Made by a program: the position numbers and the translations under genes. Of a stretch of 64,000 nucleotides of DNA, positions 53,228 through 63,201 are shown in pieces. Origin of the DNA: Planctomycetota bacterium. Lineage in GTDB: Bacteria > Planctomycetota > Planctomycetia > Pirellulales > Lacipirellulaceae. A model generated the notes under the pieces. The model was given only the letters and a program-made list of their open reading frames with translations. It ran no database searches and was not told where the DNA came from. Location: contig JAADGV010000054.1 of NCBI GenBank assembly GCA_013152205.1, positions 149,040 to 213,039 on the forward strand, given 5' to 3'. Positions within the stretch are counted from its first letter, which is position 1; each line of letters begins with the position of its first letter.

Positions 53228-54520
53228 ATGACCTTGCTTACTGATCTCCGCTGGCGCGGCCTTATTCATCAAACTACCGACGACGAGGGCATGGACGCCT
53301 GGCTGCAGGAGAAACCGCGTACCGTCTATGCTGGCTTCGATCCGACTGCCGACAGCTTGCATGTTGGAAGCTTGCTGGGCTTAGTCGTGCTGCGGCGATT
53401 TCAGCAGGCTGGGCATAAGCCGATCGCTGTGGTTGGCGGGGCCACCGGGATGATCGGTGACCCTAGCGGCAAGAGCGACGAGCGAAATTTGCTCTCGAAA
53501 GAAGCGCTTGCCGAAAATGTTGCCGGGTTGGGCCAGCAAATGCGCCGGTTCTTGGATTTCGATTACGGCAGTTGTTCTGCTGAGTTGCTGAACAACCACG
53601 ATTGGACCGGCCAGTGGACCTACTTAGAATTTCTTCGCGACATTGGCAAGAATTTTCCCGTTAACGTGATGTTGGCAAAAGATTCGGTGAAAAGCCGATT
53701 GGGACGGGGCGAAGACGCCCAGAGCGGCGGTATGAGCTACACCGAGTTCAGCTACATGCTGTTGCAAGCGTATGATTTTGTTCATCTCAACGAAAAGTTT
53801 GCCTGCGAATTGCAAGCCGGAGGGAGCGACCAGTGGGGCAACATCACCGCGGGCATTGACTTGGCTCGTCGCATGCGAGGTGTCCAATTGCGCGGACTCA
53901 CCTGGCCCCTACTGACCAAGTCGGACGGCACCAAGATGGGGAAAACCGAGACCGGCACCGTTTGGCTCTCGGCTGAGCGGACCAGTCCCTACCAGTTTTT
54001 CCAATACTGGTTCAACGTCGACGATGCCGACGTCGGCGGTTGTTTGCGCATGCTTACCGAGCTGAGCCACGAAGAAATCGAAGCTCTCGATGCTGCCCGA
54101 GAAAAAGATGCCGGCAAACGCGAAAGCCAGCGCCGTTTGGCGGAAGAGATTACTTGCCTAGTTCACGGCCAAGAAGGTTTGTCGGTAGCAAAAAAAGCGA
54201 CCGAGATTTTCTTTGGTGCCGAGATCAGCGACCTTAGCGATTCTCAACTAAGCCAGATTTTTGCCGATGTGCCAAGCAAGGAGCTTCCACGCTCTCGTCT
54301 TGATGAAGATGGCCTTGCCATTGTCGACGCACTAGTCGAATCGGGTCTGGCCAAGAGCAAAGGCGATGCGCGGCGAACGGTGCAGCAAGGAGGGGCCTAC
54401 GTGAACAATCGCCGCGTCGACCAAACCGACGCAGTGTTGACGACCGAGCATCTGGCAAGCGAAACTGTGTTGGTACTTCGCAGCGGCAAGAAAAAGTACG
54501 CGTTGCTGCGGTTCAGGTGA
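53228..54520 (+). CDS. tyrS: Tyrosine-tRNA ligase
   Basis: 430 residues, normal for bacterial TyrRS. The class I ATP-binding HIGH motif appears as HVGS in GFDPTADSLHVGSLLGL, and the KMSKS loop as KMGKT in LLTKSDGTKMGKTETG, the KFGKT-type typical of this branch. Tyrosine-binding residues lie in SGGMSYTEFSYMLLQAYDF. The C-terminal S4 RNA-binding domain is present (SKGDARRTVQQGGAYVNNRR). The enzyme charges tRNA-Tyr in the cytoplasm. Confidence 0.96.
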   Translation: MTLLTDLRWRGLIHQTTDDEGMDAWLQEKPRTVYAGFDPTADSLHVGSLLGLVVLRRFQQAGHKPIAVVGGATGMIGDPSGKSDERNLLSKEALAENVAGLGQQMRRFLDFDYGSCSAELLNNHDWTGQWTYLEFLRDIGKNFPVNVMLAKDSVKSRLGRGEDAQSGGMSYTEFSYMLLQAYDFVHLNEKFACELQAGGSDQWGNITAGIDLARRMRGVQLRGLTWPLLTKSDGTKMGKTETGTVWLSAERTSPYQFFQYWFNVDDADVGGCLRMLTELSHEEIEALDAAREKDAGKRESQRRLAEEITCLVHGQEGLSVAKKATEIFFGAEISDLSDSQLSQIFADVPSKELPRSRLDEDGLAIVDALVESGLAKSKGDARRTVQQGGAYVNNRRVDQTDAVLTTEHLASETVLVLRSGKKKYALLRFR

Positions 54521-54544
54521 TGTTTGATGTGGGATGTTTGATTT

Positions 54545-55588
54545 TTAATCGGCCAGCGAGACGATTTCCTCGCCTGCGCGGGTGGCCATCGCACGCCAGA
54601 TGATCAAGTCGATGTCTCCGTTGACCGATTCGATGGAGCCGTCCATTCTAGCGACATTGACTACGTTGCCGCTGTGGTAGCTGCGGGAAGTTACCGCGGC
54701 GTAGGTTACCGCTGTGGTGCTCATACCTACACGCATGTTGTTCCAATCGACATCGTATAGTTCGCCGTTTTCGTCGCAGAGAGCCTTGGTGTTGGGAGTG
54801 AATGTCGCAGTAAAACCCGACTGATGTGTTCGGCCATCAACCCATTCGGTGTGACCCGATTCGGTTTTGAAATCGCCACCCAAGGAACCTAGTGGTGAGG
54901 AACCTGCTGAACAAATTTCGCCTGGAACATTGGTCGGTACTGCGGTGCCACTGTCGCCATCGCGATAGTAGGGAGTCCAGCCTTTGACTTCAGCGAGCAT
55001 GAGCGTGTTGCTAAGACCATCGGTAAAGCTTCGCGTTCCTAAGCCGGAGTTTGGGAAGAACGCACCCGATCCGCCGCTTTGGTCATTAGGATCGTAAACT
55101 TTCCAGACGCCACAATTGATGCTGTAGTTCAGCGGGTAATGGTAGGGGTTGCCGTCTTTGAGACGCATTTCGTCGCGAGCCTCTGAAGGACAGAGCAGCG
55201 TAGACACACGCAGCGAAGAGAGCCTTTGTCCGTTGAGAAGAACGTCGGCATAGGGTTGGTTGAAATCGACGCTGGCAAACATGCTTCCCTGTTCGATGTA
55301 CGGAAGAATGCGGGCCTGGGCAGACCACAGTTGAGGCGAGTCGATCATGATCTGTGGCGGAAACTTTTTGTTGGACGACTCGTAGTTGTGCATCGCCAGG
55401 GCGAGTTGTCGGATGTTGTTCGAGCAACTCATCCGCCGAGCCGCCTCTCTTGCAGCCTGGATGGCCGGCAATAACAACGCCACCAATACGCCAATGATGG
55501 CAATCACCACCAAAAGCTCGACCAGAGTAAAACCGCGTAGGGGCCTGGACGGGCCGATCCGCAGGGGTTTTTCGTTGAAGTTCCGCAT
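54545..55588 (-). CDS. DUF1559 family protein with type IV pilin-like N-terminus
   Basis: 347 residues from the ATG at 55588, chosen for the GGAG nine bases upstream; the frame opens 29 codons earlier at 55675 without a ribosome site. The prepilin site [35 protein letters not shown] is described by positions 20-54: Gly-Phe cleavage, Glu at +5, then a long helix. The DUF1559 body and its C-terminal HPGGxN-like block (here [18 protein letters not shown]) follow. Planctomycetes carry many such pseudopilin-like proteins. The Flp peptidase at 20557 is of a different class and probably does not process it. Confidence 0.88.
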   Translation of the reverse strand: MRNFNEKPLRIGPSRPLRGFTLVELLVVIAIIGVLVALLLPAIQAAREAARRMSCSNNIRQLALAMHNYESSNKKFPPQIMIDSPQLWSAQARILPYIEQGSMFASVDFNQPYADVLLNGQRLSSLRVSTLLCPSEARDEMRLKDGNPYHYPLNYSINCGVWKVYDPNDQSGGSGAFFPNSGLGTRSFTDGLSNTLMLAEVKGWTPYYRDGDSGTAVPTNVPGEICSAGSSPLGSLGGDFKTESGHTEWVDGRTHQSGFTATFTPNTKALCDENGELYDVDWNNMRVGMSTTAVTYAAVTSRSYHSGNVVNVARMDGSIESVNGDIDLIIWRAMATRAGEEIVSLAD

Positions 55589-55675
55589 TGCTAAGGGCTC
55601 CATTTCAGACTTTTCTTGCAGAGGGAGCGAAAACTTATGTTGCTTACGAGACTCAGTATCATTTACGGTTTTCAT

Positions 55676-56067
55676 TGTCGTACATCAAGCTGGGGTACGC
55701 AATAGGTGTTCTCGGAGATTTTTGAGATTTAGTATCAGCTAGCCAATTTCTCTTGCTACAAACTGCCCAACTCGCTCAATAAGCAGGATTTCTTGCAAAG
55801 GTGCTAAGCCGCAAAGGAAAACAAGGAAAGGGATTGTCTCGCGGAGACGCAGAGACAGCGGAGAAAATTGGAATGTCGTAGCTCTGCCGTCTCAGTGCCT
55901 CTGCGAGATCCAATTACCGGCGCATGAGAAGCTTGTGAGGCTGCATTTTCTCCGTGGTAGTCGGTCAGATTTCAACGGGGTATGATGAGTGGTTCGAGTG
56001 AAGAGATTTGTTTGCTAACCGATTGGTCGCGCGCCACTGCGTGATGAGATGAGAGAGGAGTTGCACC
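55676..56067. other. Gap with an inverted repeat before the pyrimidine genes
   Basis: TCTCGCGGAGACGCAGAGAC (from 55837) and GTCTCAGTGCCTCTGCGAGA (to 55908) form an imperfect hairpin. A related gtctccgccgtctctgcgag is at 36988. GAGAGGAG at 56048-56055 is the ribosome site of the next gene. Confidence 0.5.
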
Positions 56068-56937
56068 ATGCCAAGAGTTGTTCGCGGTGCATTAATTCAA
56101 GCTACGTTATGCGAGCCTGCGACCTCGCCCCTTGAGAAGATTAAGCGGGCGATGATCGACAAGAATGTCGATATGCTGGAGCAAGCGGCCGCGCAAGGTG
56201 CCCAGGTCGCCTGTTTGCAGGAACTGTTTTATGGCCCTTATTTTTGTGCCGAACAGGACGCAAAGTGGTATGGGCTGGCCGAGTCGGTGCCCGAGGGCCC
56301 TACGATCAAACTGATGCAAGGGCTGGCAAAAAAACTTCGCATGGTGTTGGTTGTACCTGTGTTCGAAGAAGATTTGCCAGGCGTCTATTACAACACGGCT
56401 GCGGTAATCGATGCCGACGGTAGCTATCTGGGCAAGTTTCGCAAAATGCATCTCCCGCATTGCGAGCCGGGCTTTTGGGAAAAGTTTTATTTCCGTCCAG
56501 GCAACTTGGGATACCCGGTGTTTGATACCCAAGTAGGGAAAATTGGCGTTTACCTTTGCTACGATCGCCACTTCCCCGAAGGTGCCCGTTGTTTGGGCCT
56601 CAACGGTGCCGAGATTGTTTTTAACCCCTCGGCCACCGTGGCGGGGCTTAGCGAATATCTGTGGAAAATTGAGCAACCGGCGCATGCGGTCGCAAATCAG
56701 TATTTTGTTGGTGCACTGAATCGACCGGGTGTCGAAGAACCCTGGTGTATCGGCGAGTTCTATGGACAAAGCTATTTTTGCGATCCCCGAGGCCAAATCC
56801 TTGCCGAAGCGTCTCGCGATCAGGACGAGATTGTCGTTGTCGACATGGACTTAGACCTCATCCGCGAAGTTCGCAAAACTTGGCAATTCTTCCGCGACCG
56901 TCGGCCTGAAACGTATGGCAAGACGGTAGAATTATAG
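56068..56937 (+). CDS. Carbon-nitrogen hydrolase, probable beta-ureidopropionase
   Basis: 289 residues, nitrilase superfamily. The catalytic Glu-Lys-Cys triad is read from CLQELFYGPYF, GKFRKMHLPH and VYLCYDRHFPEGAR. Close relatives are beta-ureidopropionase and N-carbamoylputrescine amidase. The neighbours (dihydropyrimidine dehydrogenase and dihydropyrimidinase) favour the former: cleavage of N-carbamoyl-beta-alanine to beta-alanine, CO2 and ammonia, the last step of reductive pyrimidine breakdown. The next gene starts nine bases later. Confidence 0.88.
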   Translation: MPRVVRGALIQATLCEPATSPLEKIKRAMIDKNVDMLEQAAAQGAQVACLQELFYGPYFCAEQDAKWYGLAESVPEGPTIKLMQGLAKKLRMVLVVPVFEEDLPGVYYNTAAVIDADGSYLGKFRKMHLPHCEPGFWEKFYFRPGNLGYPVFDTQVGKIGVYLCYDRHFPEGARCLGLNGAEIVFNPSATVAGLSEYLWKIEQPAHAVANQYFVGALNRPGVEEPWCIGEFYGQSYFCDPRGQILAEASRDQDEIVVVDMDLDLIREVRKTWQFFRDRRPETYGKTVEL

Positions 56938-56946
56938 GCCCGAAAA

Positions 56947-58074
56947 ATGCCCTCACTTGAAACGATTGTTGACGGCTTGAAGCTGCCCAACCCTTTTGTG
57001 ATTGCCTCTGGCCCGCCGGGCACTAATGGCAACGTCATTGGCAAGGCGTTTGACGAAGGTTGGGGCGCAGTTGTCTGTAAAACGATCAGCCTCGATGCTT
57101 CAAAAGTTGTTAATGTGCAGCCCCGTTATGCGCGGCTTCGGGCGAAAGATTCTAAGGAGATCATCGGCTGGGAGAATATCGAACTCATTAGCGATCGTAG
57201 CTTTGACGTTTGGGTCGACGAACTCAAAGCGGTTAAAGATAAGTATCCCGATCGGATTCTTATTGCCTCGATCATGGAGGAATACAACAAGGACGCCTGG
57301 TTCGAAATCGTCCAGCGCTGTCAGGAACTGGGCGTCGATGCCCTGGAGCTAAACTTCTCGTGTCCCCACGGGTTGCCCGAACGCAAAATGGGGTCGGCCA
57401 TGGGCGAGGACCCCGAACTCTTGGAGGAGGTCGCTGGTTGGGTGCACGAGGCGGCAACTATCCCGGTCTGGGCCAAGATGACGCCCAATGTGACGCACAT
57501 CGAAGATCCCACCCGAGCAGCCTTACGCGCTGGGTGCCAGGGGATCAGCGCGATCAATACCATCCGCAGCATCTTAGGCGTGGACTTAGAAACTCTTCGA
57601 CCAGAACCCACGGTGGAAGGTTATTCCACGGCAGGCGGTTATTCTAGCCGAGCGATTTTGCCCATCGCGCTCCGGATGGTGATGGAAATCGCTCAAGTCA
57701 TTCGTGATGAGTTTCCTGGACGAACCCTGAGCGGAATCGGTGGAATTGAATCGGGCAGCGATGCGGCTCAATTTCTTCTGCTAGGGGCCGATACCGTCCA
57801 GGTCTGCACGGGCGTAATGAAGTTCGGCTATGGCATGGTTCAGCCAATGATCGACGACCTGTTGGCCTTCATGGAAAAGCATGGCTTCGACACACTCGAC
57901 GATTTCAAAGGCCATAGTTTGCAGTATTTTTCGTCCCACACCGAATTGGTGGAACGTCAGGCCGAAGTGAAAGCAAAACGTGGCGAAAAATCGGGCGGGA
58001 AAATGGTTGACGCCGACGATCAATGGCGAGGCGATGATTTTGTCCAGCAAAGTGATTCGCTAGCCCGCGGCTAA
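56947..58074 (+). CDS. preA: NAD-dependent dihydropyrimidine dehydrogenase, PreA-type subunit without ferredoxin domain
   Basis: 375 residues. FMN-binding TIM barrel of the dihydroorotate dehydrogenase family. NPFVIASGPPGTNG and NFSCPHGLPERKMG match PreA/DPD, the latter with the catalytic cysteine. NTIRSILGVDLETL and GIGGIESGSDAAQFLLLGAD are the phosphate-binding blocks. E. coli PreA is longer and ends with iron-sulfur clusters; here the C-terminus (from about 330) is charged and has no CxxCxxC. No PreT partner is next to it, so the electron route is open. It reduces uracil or thymine. Confidence 0.87.
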   Translation: MPSLETIVDGLKLPNPFVIASGPPGTNGNVIGKAFDEGWGAVVCKTISLDASKVVNVQPRYARLRAKDSKEIIGWENIELISDRSFDVWVDELKAVKDKYPDRILIASIMEEYNKDAWFEIVQRCQELGVDALELNFSCPHGLPERKMGSAMGEDPELLEEVAGWVHEAATIPVWAKMTPNVTHIEDPTRAALRAGCQGISAINTIRSILGVDLETLRPEPTVEGYSTAGGYSSRAILPIALRMVMEIAQVIRDEFPGRTLSGIGGIESGSDAAQFLLLGADTVQVCTGVMKFGYGMVQPMIDDLLAFMEKHGFDTLDDFKGHSLQYFSSHTELVERQAEVKAKRGEKSGGKMVDADDQWRGDDFVQQSDSLARG

Positions 58075-58091
58075 CCAATGAGTTCTGGCCG

Positions 58092-59471
58092 TCAAAAATG
58101 GCTCGGTTCGCGTGTGAGCATCTGGCCGTGACCTAGTTCGCCGACAAACTGCCCTTCGCGGGCCTGGATTTTCCCTCGCACGGTCACTAGGCTTGGCCGG
58201 CCTTCGATTTCCCAGCCTTCGAATGCGCTGTAGTCGACGTTCATTTGTTGCATCTCGGCCGATATTTTTCCCCGATACGCCGGATCGTAGACAACCAAAT
58301 CGGCGTCGCTGCCTACTTGCACCGTACCCTTGCGAGGATAAAGCCCAAACAACTTTGCAGCTTGGGTGCTTGCGGCGTCGACAAACGTGTTGAGGTCGAT
58401 GCGACCCCGGCACACGCCATGGGTGTAGAGCAAATTCACGCGGTCTTCGATCGAGGGGATGCCGTTCGGAATCTTGGTAAAGTCGCCTGCGCCCATGTCC
58501 TTCTGCCCAACAAAATCGAACGGGGCGTGATCCGTAGCCACGGTACTAATCAGCCGCGATCGAACAGCGGCCCATAGCGTGGGTTGTTCGATCGGGTCGC
58601 GTAGTGGTGGGGACATCACATATTTTGCACCTTCAAAATCTGGACGTTCGGCATAAGTCTTGTCCAGCGTCAGGTAAGGAATCACCGTTTCGACCCATGC
58701 CCGTACACCTCGTAGACGAGCTGCCTGAACTGTTTCTAACGCCTGTTGGCAAGAAGTATGAACGCAGTATACGTGAGCGCCGGTTAGCTCGGCAAAGGTC
58801 ATCAGGTGGTGAACGCCTTCGGCTTCTACGCGAGTTGGTCGCGAGGGTTCGTGCCATTCCGGGCCCTTTTTCCCCTCGGCTAGCAATTGCTTTTGCAAAG
58901 CGTCGACGAGGCTTTCGTTTTCGCAATGCGCGGTTACGATGACGCCAAGTTCTTTGGCGAGCGTTAGCGTGTTAAACAGCTCCTCGTCGGTGACTCCAAA
59001 AGCTCCTTTGTAAGCCAAAAAAACTTTAAACGAGGCAATACCTTGTTTTACGATCTCTCGCAGTTGAGCTTGGCACGAGCTGTCGAAGCGAGAGACTCCC
59101 ATGTGAAACGAGTAGTCGCAAGCTGATTTTTCTGCCTTCGATTTCCAAAGTTCAAACGCCTCGATAGGCTCATCGGTTCGATCGGGACAGCACATTTCGA
59201 GAAGCGTGGTCGTGCCACCCACCAACGCTGCGCGGCTCGCTGTTTCGTAGGTGTCTTTGGCGTAGGTGCCCATGAACGGCAGGTAAATATGGACATGCGG
59301 GTCAATAAATCCCGGGAATACGTATTTGCCTGCGGCATCGATCACCTCAGCATCAGTGGGGGCGTCGATGGCCGTGTCGATGCGCGTGACGACTTCGCCT
59401 TCGCACAGGATATCGGCCACGTAGTCGTCGTTGGCCGTGATGATTCGGCCATTTTTAATCAGTATTGCCAT
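58092..59471 (-). CDS. hydA: Dihydropyrimidinase
   Basis: 459 residues. Cyclic amidohydrolase: metal ligands DPHVHIYLPF, a carboxylated lysine in SFKVFLAYKG, TAHCENE, VHTSCQQ and the catalytic Asp in ATDHAPFD. It hydrolyses dihydrouracil to N-carbamoyl-beta-alanine, between the reactions of the two genes at 56068 and 56947. It is convergent with preA with 17 bases between the stops, so the pathway is split over two transcripts. Confidence 0.92.
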   Translation of the reverse strand: MAILIKNGRIITANDDYVADILCEGEVVTRIDTAIDAPTDAEVIDAAGKYVFPGFIDPHVHIYLPFMGTYAKDTYETASRAALVGGTTTLLEMCCPDRTDEPIEAFELWKSKAEKSACDYSFHMGVSRFDSSCQAQLREIVKQGIASFKVFLAYKGAFGVTDEELFNTLTLAKELGVIVTAHCENESLVDALQKQLLAEGKKGPEWHEPSRPTRVEAEGVHHLMTFAELTGAHVYCVHTSCQQALETVQAARLRGVRAWVETVIPYLTLDKTYAERPDFEGAKYVMSPPLRDPIEQPTLWAAVRSRLISTVATDHAPFDFVGQKDMGAGDFTKIPNGIPSIEDRVNLLYTHGVCRGRIDLNTFVDAASTQAAKLFGLYPRKGTVQVGSDADLVVYDPAYRGKISAEMQQMNVDYSAFEGWEIEGRPSLVTVRGKIQAREGQFVGELGHGQMLTREPSHF

Positions 59472-59790
59472 GGATAAGTTCGGAAGAAGGCCATGAGTTT
59501 TCAGGGTGGCATACTTCGGCGGTAGTTCCGTCGAGCATTAGTTGCCGATTGTGACGTACGTCGTAATCAGGTCAAGCCGGTTGTAACAAGTATCCCGGTA
59601 GGGGCAATTGGACTCCGTAAGTTGCAACAAGAACGACTGCTATAGTAGATCGCCCGCGGCTTAGGCCAAGCTATTGTTTGATATTACCTTCTGGGCATCT
59701 GGCAAGACAACTGCTCGTTTGGTGCTTTTATTGGGGAGGCGTGGATGCCATAGGCGGGCGATCCATGAATATTTCTGGGATAGATCTTTG
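59472..59790. other. Gap with divergent upstream regions
   Basis: It separates the divergent dihydropyrimidinase and HD-GYP genes and must hold promoters for both. No element is strong; TATAGT at about 59641-59646 could be a -10 for the HD-GYP gene. Confidence 0.35.
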
Positions 59791-61206
59791 ATGTGGAATA
59801 AAAGTCGCTGTTTCTTGGTTGCTTTGCTCGTTGCCACTCAGGCTGCCTGTCTGGGTTTTGGCGTGGCGTGGGCCACCGGTTGGCTTTGGGGTGCCTTTGA
59901 ACAAGCCGTTCATTCCACGGCGGCGTCACAGGGCAGGGCCTTGGCACATGAGCTAGCCCTCAAAACTTCCGAGATGTCGCTTGAAAACATCCAACCTGGC
60001 TCATCAGGCTGGGAGCAAGTTCAAGCCCTCTGCGAAGAGACACTCATCCCCTACGAGGGTTTCGTTAGTGTCATGCGATACGACAATGGGGCGATGCTCT
60101 GTCATCCAGACATAAGCAGCGACCCAGGGCTCTTGAAGCTGTTTCCCGGAAGCTCGCTTTTGCTGGACGATCATACCTCGGTTTCGATAACTTCAGCAAT
60201 GCACGATGCCGAAGCTAACAACCAGACCGTAATTCAAGGCAAGGTGGAACTCGATGGGGAGGTTCACTTTGTAACGGCCTACAGCCTAAAACGTCTTAAT
60301 GCGGTCCTCGCCGTCTACCAATCCGATATGGCGATTAACCTATTTGTCATTTCTACGATCCGGCCTGTCATGCAAGTTGGTTATGCTCTGACGGCATCCA
60401 TCGTAGGAGTCGCTGCGATTCTCACGCTGCTTTTAATTAAACGCTACGAAGCTAGCTTGGCCGAGGCGGCAGCAAAGCTAGAGCAAGGGGTCGAACAACG
60501 AACGCATGACCTCGCCAAAAATCGCAATGCGGTTGTCTTTGGCTTGGCCAAGTTGACCGAGTCGCGAGACCGCGACACGAGTATCCACTTAGAGCGTATG
60601 CGTTCTTACGTAACTATTCTCGCCGCAGAAATGGCAAAGTCGAATTCGGACATTGATCAATACTATGTTTCCGACCTGGCCGTTGCTTCGTCGCTGCACG
60701 ATATCGGTAAGATTGGCATTCCGGATAGCGTGTTATTAAAAGAAGGCCCACTTTCGCCGTCTGAGAGAAGCGCCATGGAAATGCACACCGTCCTCGGTGG
60801 CGAGTGCTTGCGTGCCATTCGTGCCCAGACCGATGAAAATGACTTCGTCGAATTTGCCCAGGAAATTGCGGTTGCGCACCATGAAAACTGGGATGGCAGT
60901 GGATATCCCCATGGTCTTCAAGGAAAGGACATTCCACTTTCAGCCCGTATTGTTGCGCTCGCCGATGTCTACGACGCGCTGACATCAACCCGCCCCTACA
61001 AAGGACCAAGCACGCACGAGGAAGCCCGAGACTGGATCGCTACTTCGTATGCAGAGAAGTTCGATCCCGTTGTGGTGGAAGCCTTTATTGCTCGCGAGAA
61101 AGATTTCAAGCGAGTACTCGATAGCCTTCCTGCAAAGCCGTATGACAATCCCACGGTAGTTCAGGGGCATGCAGAGCTAGAGCCGATGCAACTGCTTGAG
61201 CGATAA
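59791..61206 (+). CDS. Membrane HD-GYP domain protein, probable c-di-GMP phosphodiesterase
   Basis: 471 residues from the ATG at 59791 (the frame opens 39 codons earlier). Two membrane spans (about 6-28 and 200-222) flank a periplasmic sensor domain of about 170 residues. A short coiled coil (ASLAEAAAKLEQGVEQRTHD) leads to the HD-GYP domain. It has HD in SLHDIGKIGIPD, further metal His in EMHTVLGGE and VAHHENWDGSGYPHG (GYP motif). The class breaks down c-di-GMP, and all metal-site residues that I can recognise are present. The signal sensed is unknown. Confidence 0.9.
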   Translation: MWNKSRCFLVALLVATQAACLGFGVAWATGWLWGAFEQAVHSTAASQGRALAHELALKTSEMSLENIQPGSSGWEQVQALCEETLIPYEGFVSVMRYDNGAMLCHPDISSDPGLLKLFPGSSLLLDDHTSVSITSAMHDAEANNQTVIQGKVELDGEVHFVTAYSLKRLNAVLAVYQSDMAINLFVISTIRPVMQVGYALTASIVGVAAILTLLLIKRYEASLAEAAAKLEQGVEQRTHDLAKNRNAVVFGLAKLTESRDRDTSIHLERMRSYVTILAAEMAKSNSDIDQYYVSDLAVASSLHDIGKIGIPDSVLLKEGPLSPSERSAMEMHTVLGGECLRAIRAQTDENDFVEFAQEIAVAHHENWDGSGYPHGLQGKDIPLSARIVALADVYDALTSTRPYKGPSTHEEARDWIATSYAEKFDPVVVEAFIAREKDFKRVLDSLPAKPYDNPTVVQGHAELEPMQLLER

Positions 61207-61245
61207 TCGGCGCTCGGCTTGCCGACTGCGTGCTTTTAGGTGAGC

Positions 61246-61956
61246 ATGGTAGTCATGAAGGTTTCGAAGACACGTTTGCAAATTGCCTGGGAAGCGGCTC
61301 GCCTGATCCGCGAACGTCCCGATCTTCGCCACTCCGACGCGCGTCGCATGGCGGTCAAACGGCTATGTCCGACGGGGGTGCGACCGCGCGACATCCCCAC
61401 CGACGCTGAAGTTGGCGAACAATTGCAAGCGATCAGCAAGGCTGAAACAGCGCCCGTCTGGGAACTTCGATTCGATCGCTATGCCGCGTTGCTCCGCCCG
61501 CTGGAGTTTGTCACTCAAGATCCCATTCGCCACCCCGAGGGGGATGTCCTATACCACAGTTTGCAGGTTTACACGTTGGTTGGCGAGCACTTTCCCTACG
61601 ACGAAGAACTGCTAACGGCCGCGCTCTTGCACGACGTAGGCAAGGCGGTGAACCGCCGCGACTCCATCGCCGTGGGGTTAGCGGCATTAACCGGGATCAT
61701 CACCCCACGCACCGTCTGGTTTATCGAAAACTTGCCAGTTGCTCGAACCCTTGTGGACGGGACATTAGGTGTTCGCGCCATAAACCGCCTCAAGGCCTCG
61801 CCAGATTTCGATGAGCTTACTGTTTTCATCGATAGCGATCTCGCCGGACGCCGTTGCGGGGTCGTCGTACCCGACATCGAGGAAGCAATCGACCAGCTCT
61901 CCGATCTTAGCCAGCTACATGGTGAGGATGAGAACCCGGGTAGTGGGGCAGTTTGA
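61246..61956 (+). CDS. HD-domain protein
   Basis: 236 residues from the ATG at 61246 (AGGTGAG just upstream). The N-terminal part is basic (ARRMAVKRLCPTGVRPRD). The HD domain shows DVLYHSLQVYTLVG and LLTAALLHDVGKAVNRRD, the HxxxH...HD arrangement of metal-dependent phosphohydrolases. The pattern is close to that near the tRNA nucleotidyltransferase HD family but no polymerase domain is present. It lies 39 bases after the HD-GYP gene and may be in the same operon. Substrate unknown. Confidence 0.8.
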   Translation: MVVMKVSKTRLQIAWEAARLIRERPDLRHSDARRMAVKRLCPTGVRPRDIPTDAEVGEQLQAISKAETAPVWELRFDRYAALLRPLEFVTQDPIRHPEGDVLYHSLQVYTLVGEHFPYDEELLTAALLHDVGKAVNRRDSIAVGLAALTGIITPRTVWFIENLPVARTLVDGTLGVRAINRLKASPDFDELTVFIDSDLAGRRCGVVVPDIEEAIDQLSDLSQLHGEDENPGSGAV

Positions 61957-62062
61957 GGCCAAGCGGCTAAAACTGTCTGTCAGAATGCCCAAATGACCAA
62001 TCATGAGGCAAGTCATTCCCATTGGTCATTTCACTACCAGCTTTTAGACTTCCCCTTCCCAC

Positions 62063-63088
62063 CTACTCTATTTCCTCCGCAAATTCCTCGGCGTCGTGCA
62101 GCATTCGATCAACACTTTTTCTTGCCGAGAGATAGTAACCGGCACCTATCGCAGCAACCACATAGGTCATCATTCGATAGACTAGCGCGATCAGCGTACC
62201 GTCTCCTTTTCCTGCGCCTACCAAGACAAAAAGATATTCAAGCCCCGCCTCTAGCGTACCCAGGCCTCCGGGGGTGAGTGGCAACGTGCCGAGCACCAAT
62301 CCAATCGGCACAACAGAAGCGTTCTCTGAAAATGATGGCGAGTAGACAGGCAGTCCATGACTGATGAGCCAAAATGCCGAGATCACCAGGTTATGGGTAA
62401 CCAGGGCAAGACAAAACGCGCCGACCAGATATCGTTTACGACGATGATAGACTTCAGTCGCGTCTAACAGACGATGAAGGGTATGCCCCATCACCGGCAC
62501 ACGATCGGCCAACTTACGGACACGATCTCCCACAGCGAGCGGACTCATTGCCCCAAAAACCCCCACGGTTGAAATTGCGGCAATCGACCACACCACGGTT
62601 TGCAGGGTCTGCATGACTTCACTTAGTGTGGTCACGCTGCCAACTAACATCAAGCCTAGGCTAGCGACGAGTATCATGGCATATAGGCCGATAGCCCGGT
62701 CGATCAATACCGTAGTCACAGCCTCGGTACGTTTTCCGGGTTGCTCTTTAGCGATGAACACCGCCTTCAGTAGGTCGCCCCCTACGCTACCCGGCGAAAC
62801 CTGATTGAACATGAATCCCAAAGAACCCAATCGAAACGCATCCCGCAAATGGAATCCCAACTCAAGCCCCCGCACCAACAGAAACCAACGTACAAAGCTC
62901 AGAGAAAAACCGACCAGGATTAGAAGCTGGGCAAGAATCAACGCGCCCCAATCCTTAGGGTCGCTGATCAAACGCTCAAACCCCGAGTGGCTACTGATGC
63001 GAAGAAAGAGGAAAACCAAAATCCCAACGGCCAGCAATAACTTAATCGCAGCGAGGATAACCTTATATTTTTTTGTGTGATGCGGCAT
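62063..63088 (-). CDS. Flippase-like membrane protein (UPF0104/AglD2-type)
   Basis: 341 residues from the ATG at 63088, which fits the usual start of the family; the frame opens 31 codons earlier. About eight membrane spans. Conserved blocks: GSLGFMFNQVSPGSVGGDLLKA and VLGTLPLTPGGLGTLEAGLEYLF, the two Gly-rich loops of the lysylphosphatidylglycerol synthase/flippase-like transmembrane domain. Members are proposed to move lipids across the inner membrane. The soluble synthase domain is absent. Confidence 0.87.
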   Translation of the reverse strand: MPHHTKKYKVILAAIKLLLAVGILVFLFLRISSHSGFERLISDPKDWGALILAQLLILVGFSLSFVRWFLLVRGLELGFHLRDAFRLGSLGFMFNQVSPGSVGGDLLKAVFIAKEQPGKRTEAVTTVLIDRAIGLYAMILVASLGLMLVGSVTTLSEVMQTLQTVVWSIAAISTVGVFGAMSPLAVGDRVRKLADRVPVMGHTLHRLLDATEVYHRRKRYLVGAFCLALVTHNLVISAFWLISHGLPVYSPSFSENASVVPIGLVLGTLPLTPGGLGTLEAGLEYLFVLVGAGKGDGTLIALVYRMMTYVVAAIGAGYYLSARKSVDRMLHDAEEFAEEIE

Positions 63089-63201
63089 AGATAATCGATC
63101 GGGACGTTGACAAACTGACGGAGGAGTGATAGTCTCCCAGCTTGTCGAGAAGTTGGCCAGATGGATCATTTCCACGGCCAATTACCCAAGACGACCTAGC
63201 C

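Noticed and set aside
54545..55588. DUF1559 protein as a subunit of the Tad pilus
   Set aside because: Its N-terminus is of type IVa/type II pseudopilin kind, unlike Flp, and it is 23 kb from the Tad locus.
56107..56796. 229-residue minus-strand frame opposite the carbon-nitrogen hydrolase
   Set aside because: Antisense to an enzyme with a visible catalytic triad; composition is that of a mirror frame.
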